In this document: piece after piece, positions 1 through 8,681 of the stretch
Layout: the number at the start of each line of letters is the position of its first letter
Position numbering within the stretch: the first letter of the stretch is position 1
Source of the DNA: Alteromonas aquimaris
GTDB taxonomy: Bacteria; Pseudomonadota; Gammaproteobacteria; Enterobacterales; Alteromonadaceae
Direction of reading: 5' to 3'
NCBI RefSeq assembly: GCF_026183695.1
Contig: NZ_JAPFRD010000011.1
Location: forward strand, 62,001-126,000
Length of the DNA stretch: 64,000 bases
Position numbers and translations under genes: made by a program
Notes under the pieces: model-generated
The model's input: only the letters and a program-made list of their open reading frames with translations
What the model was told of the DNA's origin: nothing
The model's database searches: none

Positions 1-441
1 GGCAAGTACATGGATAAGCAAGAACAGGAATTACGCGAAGAGCTAGCTGATACCGGGGTGGATGTAGTTCGCGATGGTGACAATCTGCGCCTGATTATGC
101 CTGGTGATATTACTTTTGCTACTGATAGTGCGTCAATCAGCCCTAACTTTAATCCCGTTTTAAATGATGTAGCCAAAGTGGTCAATAATTATGAGAAAAC
201 CGTTCTGATGATCAAAGGGCACACGGACGACACCGGCAGCGACCAATATAATCAAGGGTTATCCGAACGTCGGGCAGAAGCGGTCAAATCACAATTAACT
301 TCTTATAATGTTAACCCCACCCGTATAACCACCGTTGGTCTGGGCGAGTATAAGCCTAAAGTACCCAATGACAGTGCCGCCAACAGACAGATGAACCGTC
401 GCGTAGAGCTGGAAATTCGCCCACTTCGCGAAGGCGTTTAA
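1..441 (+). CDS. OmpA-family C-terminal domain protein (5' truncated by window edge)
   Basis: The reading frame is open to the window edge, so this is the 3' part of a longer gene. The visible 143+ residues are one OmpA-like peptidoglycan-binding domain. It has the core GHTDDTGSDQYN, followed by LSERRA and a final NRRVELEI, which are the conserved positions that bind diaminopimelate in this family. The YiaD-type lipoproteins have the same C-terminus after a glycine-zipper segment, and the first residues here (MDKQEQELREEL) look like the linker after such a zipper. The likely role is anchoring an outer-membrane lipoprotein to peptidoglycan. The N-terminal part, including any lipobox, lies outside the window. 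Confidence 0.85.
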   Translation, partial: GKYMDKQEQELREELADTGVDVVRDGDNLRLIMPGDITFATDSASISPNFNPVLNDVAKVVNNYEKTVLMIKGHTDDTGSDQYNQGLSERRAEAVKSQLTSYNVNPTRITTVGLGEYKPKVPNDSAANRQMNRRVELEIRPLREGV

Positions 442-447
442 TTTAAT

Positions 448-470
448 CCACTCCGGGGGCCCCGGAGTGG
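448..470 (+). terminator. Perfect GC-rich inverted repeat after the OmpA-like gene
   Basis: An 11-bp perfect stem (CCACTCCGGGG / CCCCGGAGTGG) with a single-base centre lies 7 nt after the stop codon. There is no clean T-run after it, so it is either a weak intrinsic terminator or an mRNA 3'-protecting hairpin. Confidence 0.5.
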
Positions 471-768
471 ATCCCTTATACGACTCATTAGTTTGCGATA
501 GCCAGTCTGTCGCAGTCTTTACTGTCCTTTCGGTGAACGGACTAGTGGAGAACCCCGCCAGTTAACGATGATTTTCCTATAATTAAGTAGATTTTTGAAC
601 ACAGCGAAGCTTGGTTAAATTACTGTCCGATAACAGTGTTAAAATGCTTACGCAGTTCAATGAATATTTAAATGTCCCCTACAATCCATTGAGCATTCTG
701 TAATTTAAGCTATACCTCTTATAACCCGTTTATTTTTTACACTCGTGCACCCTTCTAAGGTATCGACA
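471..768. other. Intergenic stretch without a recognisable gene
   Basis: About 300 bp between the OmpA-like gene and the peptidoglycan hydrolase gene. It is AT-rich towards its 3' end and probably holds the promoter of the next gene. I see no RNA gene, repeat or convincing ORF in it. Confidence 0.5.
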
Positions 769-1479
769 ATGAATACCAAAGATATTCAACAAGCATTGTA
801 TGACCGAGGTTTTGACCCCGGCCCAATAGATGGTTTTCCCGGTCGGCTGACTACGAATGCGATTAAGCAATTTCAGCGGGCTAATGACCTGAAAGCAGAC
901 GGCCTGGTAGGACCGAAAACCCTGGCCAAATTATTTCCTCAAATGTCGACAATTGCTCAAGATGAGACAAGCCTTCCGCTTTCGCTACCCTGGCTGGAAA
1001 TAGCTATGAACCTTCTGGATGTGAAGGAAGTGGTGGGGCAGGGTTCTAACCCGTTAATTATCGATTGGGCAGCCAAGTTAGGCCTCTCTGATTACCACGA
1101 CGATGATATTCCATGGTGCGGATTATTTGTTGCCCATTGCATCAGTACGCAACTTTGCGAAGAGTCTATTCCGAATAACCCGTTACTAGCGAGAAACTGG
1201 CGAAAATTTGGAAAGCAAACCACACCAGGGTTAGGTGCGGTGTTAGTGTTCTGGCGCGAATCGAAGGAAAGTTATAAGGGACACGTAGGACTATATTGGG
1301 CAGAAGATGATACGGCCTATCACGTTATAGGCGGCAATCAGTCCAACGCTGTTACTGTCACGCGAATTGCAAAAGATAGACTATTAGAAGCAAGATGGCC
1401 TCACACTGGACTCGATGAACATCCAATCATCCGCATGGCTACCAATAAAGGGTATTTGTTGTCTACGAATGAGGTTTGA
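769..1479 (+). CDS. Peptidoglycan-binding / TIGR02594-type cysteine peptidase (endolysin-like)
   Basis: 236 aa from the ATG at 769. That ATG has TAAGG 8 nt upstream, so I prefer it to the GTG at 745. Residues about 3-50 form a PG_binding_1 repeat (YDRGFDPGPIDGFPG, then LKADGLVGPKT). Residues about 75-220 form a CHAP/NlpC-like domain with the nucleophile candidate Cys117 in IPWCGLF and the His172 candidate in GHVGLYW. This matches the TIGR02594 family, often found as phage or prophage lysins that cleave peptidoglycan peptides. No signal peptide is seen, which fits a holin-dependent or cytoplasmic lysin, but no other phage gene is nearby. The protein may be a prophage remnant or a domesticated cell-wall enzyme. 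Confidence 0.8.
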   Translation: MNTKDIQQALYDRGFDPGPIDGFPGRLTTNAIKQFQRANDLKADGLVGPKTLAKLFPQMSTIAQDETSLPLSLPWLEIAMNLLDVKEVVGQGSNPLIIDWAAKLGLSDYHDDDIPWCGLFVAHCISTQLCEESIPNNPLLARNWRKFGKQTTPGLGAVLVFWRESKESYKGHVGLYWAEDDTAYHVIGGNQSNAVTVTRIAKDRLLEARWPHTGLDEHPIIRMATNKGYLLSTNEV

Positions 1480-1755
1480 GGAAGGAACCACTAGATTACT
1501 AAGAAAAATATTTGTTGAAAACCTGTGATGAAGTTCGTAGATAAGTAACAGATACGAATAGTAATTTACACGTGCAGAAACTTGCATTATGTACAACTCT
1601 ACATTGGTGTTTTCAGATATATTAATCTAGGGAGAGATTAATATAGGTGCGTTCTGCAGTTGGTTAAAGTAACGCTCAATTTCAAAGGTTTTGCATTCAT
1701 CGACAAAATTGTTTAATAATGCTTCGAATTTAAAGATTATAAAAAATTAACTAAA
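1480..1755. other. AT-rich spacer upstream of the DUF3883 gene
   Basis: About 275 bp of very AT-rich DNA. I see a short inverted repeat around 1626-1645 (AATCTAG GGAGAGATT) and no credible gene. The AT-rich composition continues into the DUF3883 gene, so both probably arrived together. Confidence 0.4.
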
Positions 1756-3081
1756 ATGGAATTAGTTTTACTAAACAACAGTAGACGACGAGATCACGAA
1801 TCATTATTTGGTAATGGTGCGTTTTACGATCTAGATGTAATAGGGGGTCAGAGTAAGTATTTGACTGAAATTTCATATGGTCAAATTTGTGTAGTAGCCC
1901 ATTTTAAGGATATCAGGACAAAAAATGTAGTTGTATTTAGTTGGTATAAATTTGAGTCTATAAAATATTTGATAGATGATAAAAATACTAAAGTCAGAGC
2001 CTTCTTTGGTATCCTATTATATGAAGATGAATATTATTATCATGGATTGAATGAGCACATTATTTATGGAGAATTATTTAATAAAAACTCAGTATTTAAA
2101 CAAGTATCGGTTAAAACGAGCCATATCAATATTCAAGATCTGCCTGACCCAATTAAGCAAGATTTAATCGGTCAAGACCGTGAACACATTATCAAAAAAA
2201 AAATTCAGCTATCGAGTAGCCCATCTAAAAATAAGAAACTGCTGCAGCCAGTTATTGTAGACCTATTGTCTCAATATGGCTTTAGCGAAGCAATGTACGG
2301 CTTCAATGGTGACCTAAACTGTCATCATGTAATCTCTGAAAAATTTGGGTTTGTGCATATTACTAATACTTTAAGTGCAGAAAAGATAAATGGCTACGAC
2401 GTAGCGGGCTACATTAGAGCTAGTTTAGTGGATCATTATGCATTAAGCTTTATAGATATTAATAGCAACACAGTAGAAACATATGTGTTGACATCTATTG
2501 CATGTCAAGAATTAGCAAGAGAACACGGTGCTTCGCTTCCCAAAATAGCAGTTTCAGAAAAAAGCCTAGTTAATTTTTTATCCGACCTTTCAAAATATAG
2601 TCTTGAAAAGACCACTCGCCCAAATAAGAAACCTTCCACTTCACGAAAAAGTAATACACACATAACATCAGAAGAATACCTAGAAATTTATAAAGAAAAT
2701 CATAGGAAGGGTGAAATCGGCGAGCAATTTATTCTGGAGGTTGAGCGCAATTTTTTGATTAGCCAAGGTAGAGAAGACTTAGCTAAAAAAGTGGAGCATA
2801 CTGCATTAACTGCCTCATCAGCTGGATATGATATTAAGTCATATTTTGTTAATGGGCATCCCAAATATATAGAAGTAAAAACTACATCTGGTAATCAAAA
2901 TACCCCTTTCTTTCTCTCAAAAAATGAACTAGCTACGTCTAAAAAACTATCAGGCTCATATTATATCTATCGAGTATATATGGTTGAAAGCGAAAAAGAG
3001 AAAAGCTTTTTTATAATTGAAGGTGATTTGCAAGTAGAATTAAATCTAGAGCCAGCGCTATTTTCCGCTACTTTTCAATGA
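1756..3081 (+). CDS. DUF3883 domain protein with PD-(D/E)xK nuclease-like core
   Basis: 441 aa. The N-terminal ~300 residues are not recognised. A lysine/serine-rich linker follows (about 285-310). The C-terminal ~120 residues look like DUF3883, with RKGEIGEQFI, then Asp359 in GYDIKSY and Glu373-x-Lys375 in YIEVKTT. This D...ExK spacing is the core of restriction-endonuclease-like folds. DUF3883 domains are often attached to helicase or defence proteins, so a nucleic-acid-cleaving or defence role is possible, but that is inference. The gene is strikingly AT-rich and uses AT-ending codons unlike its neighbours, which suggests horizontal transfer. It stands alone, with no methylase or helicase partner in the window. 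Confidence 0.7.
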   Translation: MELVLLNNSRRRDHESLFGNGAFYDLDVIGGQSKYLTEISYGQICVVAHFKDIRTKNVVVFSWYKFESIKYLIDDKNTKVRAFFGILLYEDEYYYHGLNEHIIYGELFNKNSVFKQVSVKTSHINIQDLPDPIKQDLIGQDREHIIKKKIQLSSSPSKNKKLLQPVIVDLLSQYGFSEAMYGFNGDLNCHHVISEKFGFVHITNTLSAEKINGYDVAGYIRASLVDHYALSFIDINSNTVETYVLTSIACQELAREHGASLPKIAVSEKSLVNFLSDLSKYSLEKTTRPNKKPSTSRKSNTHITSEEYLEIYKENHRKGEIGEQFILEVERNFLISQGREDLAKKVEHTALTASSAGYDIKSYFVNGHPKYIEVKTTSGNQNTPFFLSKNELATSKKLSGSYYIYRVYMVESEKEKSFFIIEGDLQVELNLEPALFSATFQ

Positions 3082-3173
3082 CCGCATAGTCATGACGGTG
3101 TAAAACTTCTTTAATTAGTTACACTCATAATTAACGTTTTTCAGCTATGCTCAGTGAGTTGCCTAAAGATAGG

Positions 3174-3196
3174 GAGCCCTAAGCATTAAAGGGCTC
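3174..3196. terminator. Hairpin between convergent DUF3883 gene and yicC
   Basis: A 7-bp stem GAGCCCT / AGGGCTC with a 9-nt loop lies between two convergent genes. There is no good T-run on either side, so its action as a terminator is uncertain. Confidence 0.35.
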
Positions 3197-3224
3197 ATAG
3201 GGTGTTGTGAATTTTTCTTAATTC

Positions 3225-4088
3225 TTATTCAATATTCTGGATCTGCTCGCGCATTTGCTCAATCAAAACCTTCATTTCTACTGCGGATTGAGTGATGGAA
3301 GTATTAATTGATTTGGAGCCCAAGGTATTTGATTCGCGGTTAAATTCCTGCATCATAAAATCTAAACGGCGGCCGATTGCTCCGCCCTTTTTCAAAATTT
3401 TGCGGGTTTCGGCAACGTGGGCTTTTAAGCGGTCGAGCTCTTCGGCAACATCGATTTTTTGGGCAAGCATGATCATTTCCTGTTCAAGCCTGCCTGGCTC
3501 CAGTTCTACTTTTGCTTCTTCGAATCGAGACGTAATACGGTCTCGCTGCCATTGCATAATATCTGGCATTTCCTGTTCGACTTTTTTTACTTCCGCTTCA
3601 ATGCCATCCAGACGCTGCTCGATCATTGCCTCTAATGCATTCCCTTCACTGGCGCGCGCCTGTAAAAAGTCTTCGATAAGAACGTCGAATTGTTTTAACA
3701 CTTCGCTGTTAATGGCGTCCATATCGGCTTCTTCTGCCGCGATGACACCGGGCCAACGCAAAACATCCAGAGGATTAACTCCGGTTGATTGACCATGAGA
3801 TTGTACCCAGTCTGCTGCGTGCAATACCTGTTTTGCCAGTTCTTCGTTCATGTGTAACTTGCTGACATTTGACTCATTTGCGGTGAAACGTAAGGTGCAC
3901 TCCACTTTACCCCGCTGCAGTTTTTTACGCAGTCGCTCCCGAAGAACCGGCTCTAAGGCTCTGAACTGCTCAGGTAAGCGAAAGTAGGTTTCTAAAAAAC
4001 GTTGGTTGACCGAACGAATTTCCCAAACGGCGGTTCCCCAATCTTGTTTAACATCGCTGCGCGCAAACGCGGTCATACTGTAAATCAC
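3225..4088 (-). CDS. yicC: YicC/YloC-family endoribonuclease
   Basis: 287 aa, the usual full length of the family. The N-terminus MIYSMTAFARS and the phrase WEIRSVNQRFLE are typical of the YicC N-terminal domain. The C-terminus, with GRRLDFMMQEFNRE and NTLGSKS, is the DUF1732 signature with its conserved acidic/arginine residues. YicC proteins are cytoplasmic endoribonucleases, and E. coli YicC has been linked to turnover of the small RNA RyhB. In many gammaproteobacteria yicC sits divergently next to rph. Here it still points away from rph, but about 19 kb of pigment genes lies between them. Confidence 0.95.
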   Translation of the reverse strand: MIYSMTAFARSDVKQDWGTAVWEIRSVNQRFLETYFRLPEQFRALEPVLRERLRKKLQRGKVECTLRFTANESNVSKLHMNEELAKQVLHAADWVQSHGQSTGVNPLDVLRWPGVIAAEEADMDAINSEVLKQFDVLIEDFLQARASEGNALEAMIEQRLDGIEAEVKKVEQEMPDIMQWQRDRITSRFEEAKVELEPGRLEQEMIMLAQKIDVAEELDRLKAHVAETRKILKKGGAIGRRLDFMMQEFNRESNTLGSKSINTSITQSAVEMKVLIEQMREQIQNIE

Positions 4089-4317
4089 AATTCACCTATG
4101 AAGTTATTAATTTCTGTATAAACAAACAGCCACCAGCGGCTCTTTGCGCCATTAAAAGTCAAATTGACAGAAACTTTGCATGTTCATCTTAGCTCATTTT
4201 AACCATGAAAAATGCGATCGCATTGTTTTTAATTTGAGGTATAACTTTGCACAGGCATTGACACCAGGTATAAACCAAGCAAAAAATAGCGAAACGGAAT
4301 CATTTATTAGAAACTTC

Positions 4318-5205
4318 ATGCAATTAATTCGCGCGGCATTGAAAAGAGGGAATAAAAATCAGCTCAATGCGTGGTTTCATAGCGGTCAGCCGATTGCGCT
4401 TCCTGACATCGTTTCTTCAATCCACTTTACTGCCACGGACTTTGACCCAAAATTAGCAGCGTTTAATCAGTTACATGACTGGCATTATTCATATCTACAC
4501 CCGTGCTTTCCCCAGTTTCTCGGGTTGCCCCAGACCATTGACGCCTTGGCCCATCACCGTTCTCCTTTTCCGTTGATGGGGTTGGTTCACTTAGAAAACC
4601 GTATCGAATCGATTAAAAAGCTACGTAATGACGATTTACGGATAGATTGTCGGTTAAGTGATATTGCCACTCACGCTAGGGGCGTCACCACGACAATTGA
4701 AATGAGCGTCTATCAGTTTGATAAACTGTGTCTTCAGGCAAGCAGTAAATATTTATATCGAATAGTGTCGGACAAAGTTACACCCAATCCTTCTCACACG
4801 GACTCAGCCTCATCTGCGCCCATTTCCCGCGTGCTGGAAGACGCAGGAACGATGCGCTTTGGTGAAAATGCCGGTCGCAAATATGCCAGTTTAAGCGGTG
4901 ACTACAATCCTATTCATCTATCCAAATTGACCGCCAAAATATTTGGTTTCAAAACGAATATCGCGCACGGCATGCATGTCCTCGCCCTGACATTATCTAA
5001 ACTCAACACTAATTTGTTTGAACAACCCTATTTATTAAGTAGCCAATTCAACCATCCCGTTGCACTCCCCTGTACTGCTCATTTAAAACGTTCAGCTCAC
5101 GTAATGCCTACAGAGCAGGATTTATCATTTGAGCTGCATGATCCGACTGCTTCGCGCCGAAAACAGGTGGTGTTAACGGGCACAGCATCGGCGCATATAG
5201 CTTAG
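4318..5205 (+). CDS. MaoC-like (R)-hydratase/dehydratase family protein
   Basis: 295 aa from the ATG at 4318 (MQLIRAALKRG). The frame is open up to an ATG at 4180, but the extra 46 residues do not look like the family. The C-terminal half holds the hydratase motif GDYNPIHL, with Asp and His four residues apart as in R-specific enoyl hydratases, followed by IAHGMH. Such enzymes add or remove water on 2-enoyl/3-hydroxyacyl thioesters. The gene lies just inside the yicC end of the APE cluster and converges on the phosphopantetheinyl transferase gene. It may serve fatty-acid metabolism rather than the pigment, and no direct evidence decides this. Confidence 0.75.
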   Translation: MQLIRAALKRGNKNQLNAWFHSGQPIALPDIVSSIHFTATDFDPKLAAFNQLHDWHYSYLHPCFPQFLGLPQTIDALAHHRSPFPLMGLVHLENRIESIKKLRNDDLRIDCRLSDIATHARGVTTTIEMSVYQFDKLCLQASSKYLYRIVSDKVTPNPSHTDSASSAPISRVLEDAGTMRFGENAGRKYASLSGDYNPIHLSKLTAKIFGFKTNIAHGMHVLALTLSKLNTNLFEQPYLLSSQFNHPVALPCTAHLKRSAHVMPTEQDLSFELHDPTASRRKQVVLTGTASAHIA

Positions 5206-5234
5206 GGGCTGGAATAGATATCAGGGTGCGTTGG

Positions 5235-5996
5235 TTAGCTTATATCGTCCAGGGCTAAGCGTTGGACGATGCTCACTGCTGTGTGCGAATCCTCAGCCAC
5301 CCCTTCAAAGGCCATCGCTAAACTATAGTTGTCTGGAGTAAATTGGTGGTGAAACCGCCACGGGCACGCTGGCTTAAAATCAGCTGCGCTGTGCAATGTT
5401 ACCTGTTTACTATTTACATCGCTGAAATAAAATGAATCAAATGGCAACGCTAAACCTTGGCCTTCCGCTTTGCTCAACGCTTCTTTTAACGTCCATAGCT
5501 TGTAAAAGCGCCGCATGTTTAATATGCAATTTTGCTCGACTATTTCGTCATTCCACTCAGTTGGATGAAAATAGTGCTGGGCTATATTATTGAAATTACG
5601 CGAGCGGTCCATGTACTCGATATCGACCCCTAATACTCTTTTATTTGCCACCGCTATCACCACTTTATCTTTTGAGTGGGAAAGATTGAAGTGAAGCGCT
5701 TGGGAGTTAGGGACAAGTTGGGGTTTTCCCCAGGCATTCTGGGTGAACACAAGCGAGTCAGGTGTACTATTGGCTATGTATGCACTGAGAATCTTTCGTA
5801 GTAGCATGCGCGTTAGCACAAATAGATGGCGACGGGTAGATGACCGAAACGTCTCCATCCGCTCGCGATCCTGTTGTGGTAATAGTGACGCAAACGCTGT
5901 TATCGTAGTCGGGTTTATGTCATCACGATCAAGTAGCCATACATGGACTTCATGAGAGCGTGGCGCACTAGAAGAAAGATGACGAAATCGACTCAT
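5235..5996 (-). CDS. 4'-phosphopantetheinyl transferase (Sfp/AcpT type)
   Basis: 253 aa. It shows both signature motifs of the Sfp superfamily: GVDIE (residues 123-127, with Asp125 and Glu127 as Mg ligands) and WTLKEA (168-173). It transfers phosphopantetheine from CoA to a serine of carrier proteins. It is transcribed divergently from the ACP gene that begins at 6201, so its likely clients are the two cluster ACPs (Ser44 and Ser41). Dedicated transferases are common in aryl-polyene clusters. No strong Shine-Dalgarno sequence is seen before the ATG. Confidence 0.92.
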   Translation of the reverse strand: MSRFRHLSSSAPRSHEVHVWLLDRDDINPTTITAFASLLPQQDRERMETFRSSTRRHLFVLTRMLLRKILSAYIANSTPDSLVFTQNAWGKPQLVPNSQALHFNLSHSKDKVVIAVANKRVLGVDIEYMDRSRNFNNIAQHYFHPTEWNDEIVEQNCILNMRRFYKLWTLKEALSKAEGQGLALPFDSFYFSDVNSKQVTLHSAADFKPACPWRFHHQFTPDNYSLAMAFEGVAEDSHTAVSIVQRLALDDIS

Positions 5997-6123
5997 AGCT
6001 CTACTTTACCCGCGTATAGTAATACATTAATTAGCGGGCGCCTTAGGCATTACCCTGCTTTTTCCCCCTTTGTGGAGAATATTTCAATATAAACAGATTC
6101 TTAACTTTTTCAAACCGTGAAAA

Positions 6124-6155
6124 TAGTTTTTAACCCAACATTAGTTTAAACTAGC
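6124..6155 (+). promoter_or_regulatory. 32-bp APE promoter element, copy 1 (with palindrome TAGTTTAAACTA)
   Basis: The block reads TAGTTTTTAA, five variable bases, then CATTAGTTTAAACTAGC. It contains the perfect 12-bp palindrome TAGTTTAAACTA at 6142-6153 and ends 45 nt before the ACP start codon at 6201. The same block, 26 of 32 bases identical, lies at 16129-16160 in the same orientation and at nearly the same distance from the ligase gene. TAGTTT and TAAACT (6147-6152) are 17 nt apart and could act as -35 and -10 boxes, so the element is either the core promoter or an operator overlapping it. Confidence 0.7.
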
Positions 6156-6200
6156 CACCCCATAAGTTCGAAGTAAAAATGGATTAGGACTGCAATACCA

Positions 6201-6464
6201 ATGGCTACACAAACTGAATCCGAATTAAAAATGGCACAACTTATTGCGGAAGCGATAAATTTAGAAGATATGGAGCCAGAAGAGATCGATCCTGAAGAAC
6301 AATTATTCGGTGATGGTCTTGGGCTGGACTCGATTGATGCGCTGGAAATATCGTTGGCAATTTCCCAAGAGTATGGCGTGCAAATGAAGGCTGAAGATCA
6401 AACCACTCGTGAAGCGTTTGCCACGTTGAGAAGTTTGACCGCGTATGTTGAAAGTAATAAGTAA
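6201..6464 (+). CDS. apeE: Acyl carrier protein of the aryl-polyene pathway (first ACP)
   Basis: 87 aa, acidic. The phosphopantetheine site is Ser44 in GLGLDSIDALEIS. APE systems use two ACPs that carry the aryl starter and growing polyene chain, and this is one of the two in the window (the other begins at 18078). Which corresponds to ApeE and which to ApeF cannot be settled by reading alone, so the symbol is provisional. The gene is the first after the divergent promoter shared with the phosphopantetheinyl transferase. A gap of 213 nt separates it from the ketosynthase gene. Confidence 0.88.
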   Translation: MATQTESELKMAQLIAEAINLEDMEPEEIDPEEQLFGDGLGLDSIDALEISLAISQEYGVQMKAEDQTTREAFATLRSLTAYVESNK

Positions 6465-6677
6465 TTTTCCTCAGAAAAACGCTGTTCATGTTATTGAGAC
6501 ATCTCCAATCTGATTACATTTTCGTTTCATTGTCTACCAGCCACTGATAACTTCATGTGATCCTGATAATTTTAAAGGATGCTCATTTCGCTAATAGGCA
6601 ACCCCTGAGTGGCCTTATGTGCACACGTAACATTGCCGTGGCGTAGGATATTGAGATCGGCTGTAAAAAGTATACGA

Positions 6678-7856
6678 ATGAAAATAGATATAATCGATTA
6701 TGACTCTTGTTCAGCAGCAGGTACTAATCTGACTGAACTGCGTGAATCACTTCAGCATTATAGAAGTGGCCTGATAAAGAATAATATACCGGGCTCTACG
6801 CTAGATACCTGGATAGGCAAAGTAGAGCAAGTTGATGCGATTACCGATTTAAAGCAATGGCAAAGTCGCAATAATGCGCTTGCTGCCCTCGGTCTGGAAC
6901 AGGGTACGCTTAAACAGACACTTGCCGGGTTACTTAAAAAATACGGTAACACCCGTGTGGGCCTGGTAATGGGTTCGAGCACATCCAGTATCGACAGAAC
7001 TGAAACCGCGTATACTGACTTGGACGAAGATGCCAATCTCAAGCCCCAATATCAGCAACCTTTGGTGCATAATCCCCACGCTCCCAGTTTATTTGTGGCC
7101 CATTATACTGGTATTGAGGGACCCTCCCTTACCATTAACACTGCCTGTTCGTCTTCCGCTAAAGTATTTGCCACCGCGGCGCGCTGGCTGGAATATGGAA
7201 TTGTCGATGCCGTGCTGGTGGGGGGAGTAGATACGCTATGTTTAAGTGTATTGCATGGGTTTAATTCTCTGCAGTTGTTATCTGCTAATCCTTGCAAACC
7301 TTTTGATCAGCACCGAGACGGTATCAATTTAGGCGAAGCTGCGGGCTTTGCAATTTTACAGCGGGCGGGGGAAAACCCTAATGGCCTGGGCATTCTGTTA
7401 GCAGGTTACGGTGAAAGCTCGGATGCGTATCATATGTCCCATCCTCATCCAGACGGATTAGGGGCGCGTCATTCCATGACGCAAGCTTTACACCGCGCTG
7501 GTTTAGAGGCGAATTCCATCGACTATATTAATCTACACGGTACTTCGAGCCGAGCAAATGACTTGATTGAGGGGCGCTTAATAGCCGATCTGTTTCCTTC
7601 CTCAACCCAATGTTCGTCCACCAAGGCCTGGATGGGGCATACGCTCGGCGCGGCGGGGATCACGGAGGCGATTATTACCATGGATACCCTGCGTACCCAT
7701 TTTATTCCTGGCTCAAAAAATTTAGAGCAGCTTGATGATGCGCTGAATTTTTCCATCCAGTCGTCGCATAAACAAAGAGTGTGTCAGCATGTCATGACTA
7801 ACTCATTCGGTTTTGGCGGGAATAATTGCACGCTTCTGTTTAGTAGGGCTGAGTAA
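6678..7856 (+). CDS. apeO: Beta-ketoacyl-ACP synthase (ApeO-like elongating ketosynthase)
   Basis: 392 aa from the ATG at 6678. The frame is open to 6609, but the extra residues do not resemble a ketosynthase. The Cys-His-His triad is complete: Cys157 in NTACSSS, His287 in HGTSSRAND and His321 in MGHTLGAAG. In characterised APE systems ApeO pairs with a chain-length factor and extends the polyene using malonyl-ACP. The next gene, one nucleotide downstream, encodes exactly such a chain-length factor, which is why I prefer ApeO to ApeR. It acts in the cytoplasm as part of a type II system. Confidence 0.88.
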   Translation: MKIDIIDYDSCSAAGTNLTELRESLQHYRSGLIKNNIPGSTLDTWIGKVEQVDAITDLKQWQSRNNALAALGLEQGTLKQTLAGLLKKYGNTRVGLVMGSSTSSIDRTETAYTDLDEDANLKPQYQQPLVHNPHAPSLFVAHYTGIEGPSLTINTACSSSAKVFATAARWLEYGIVDAVLVGGVDTLCLSVLHGFNSLQLLSANPCKPFDQHRDGINLGEAAGFAILQRAGENPNGLGILLAGYGESSDAYHMSHPHPDGLGARHSMTQALHRAGLEANSIDYINLHGTSSRANDLIEGRLIADLFPSSTQCSSTKAWMGHTLGAAGITEAIITMDTLRTHFIPGSKNLEQLDDALNFSIQSSHKQRVCQHVMTNSFGFGGNNCTLLFSRAE

Positions 7857-7857
7857 T

Positions 7858-8673
7858 ATGCAAACAAGAGACTTAACCTGTAAAGTGGCAAGTATTGGCG
7901 CGTGGGGGAGCTATTTTGATAGTTGGGAAACCCTTCAACAATTGATGCAAACTAAGTCGGTGCCCGCAGCGAAAAATAAAGGTCCGAAACCTGAAGTCAT
8001 CCCTCCTAATGAACGTCGTCGCGCCCCCCTTCCCGTTCGGCTCGCGGTAGAAAGTTCGTGGCAAGCTTCCCAATCAGCAGGGATCGCACCCGATACATTG
8101 ACCTGTGTATTTGTATCTGGCTTAGGCGATACCGATTTAACCGATTATATGTGTAAGGTACTGGCATCTGAGCATAAAGAATTATCGCCTACTAAGTTTC
8201 ATAATTCAGTGCATAATGCGCCAGCCGGTTACTGGACCATCAGTACGAAAACCATGTGCGCGGCCAACTCGGTGGCGGGTTTTGAGGAATCTGTTTCGCT
8301 GACTTTGTTAGAAGCCATGATCCAATGTGAATCCGAAGGGGTCCCTTTATTGGTCACCTTTTACGATGCGCCAGTGGCGGACAGGTTAAAGCCACTTTTA
8401 ACCAACCAGGAACCCTTTGCCTTTTCGCTGATTATTTATCCTCTATCTGCAGATATCGAGGGGATAGCGCTAAGAGCGCGTGTCAATAATAGTCAAACGG
8501 CCACCTGGCCAGTGTTATCCACCGAAAATCAATATATTTCAGGGTTATACACTGACAACCCAAGTGCGAAAATTCTGTGTTTGGCTGAAATATTCAACCA
8601 AAAGAACAAAGCACATGAGGGGATAAACCTGCCTTTAAGCAAAGGTACCTCCATCACGTTTTATGGTTCATAG
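7858..8673 (+). CDS. apeC: Ketosynthase chain-length factor (ApeC-like, KS-like N-terminal domain only)
   Basis: 271 aa from the ATG at 7858, which follows the ketosynthase stop codon TAA by one base. It resembles the short 'beta-ketoacyl synthase-like, N-terminal domain' family (PF13723). The region equivalent to the nucleophile reads KTMCAANSVAG without the TACSS pattern, and the second half with the catalytic histidines is missing. That fits a non-catalytic partner which, in E. coli, forms a heterodimer with ApeO and helps set chain length. The family assignment is from memory, and the tight coupling to the ketosynthase supports it. Confidence 0.8.
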   Translation: MQTRDLTCKVASIGAWGSYFDSWETLQQLMQTKSVPAAKNKGPKPEVIPPNERRRAPLPVRLAVESSWQASQSAGIAPDTLTCVFVSGLGDTDLTDYMCKVLASEHKELSPTKFHNSVHNAPAGYWTISTKTMCAANSVAGFEESVSLTLLEAMIQCESEGVPLLVTFYDAPVADRLKPLLTNQEPFAFSLIIYPLSADIEGIALRARVNNSQTATWPVLSTENQYISGLYTDNPSAKILCLAEIFNQKNKAHEGINLPLSKGTSITFYGS

Positions 8674-8681
8674 GTTCTGAT

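Noticed and set aside
1384-1596. 70-aa minus-strand frame after the lysin gene
   Set aside because: It mostly lies opposite the lysin 3' end and an AT-rich spacer and has no ribosome site.
3292-3792. Long frame (166 aa) opposite yicC
   Set aside because: It is Ser/Ala/Arg-rich antisense shadow of a clear YicC gene on the other strand.
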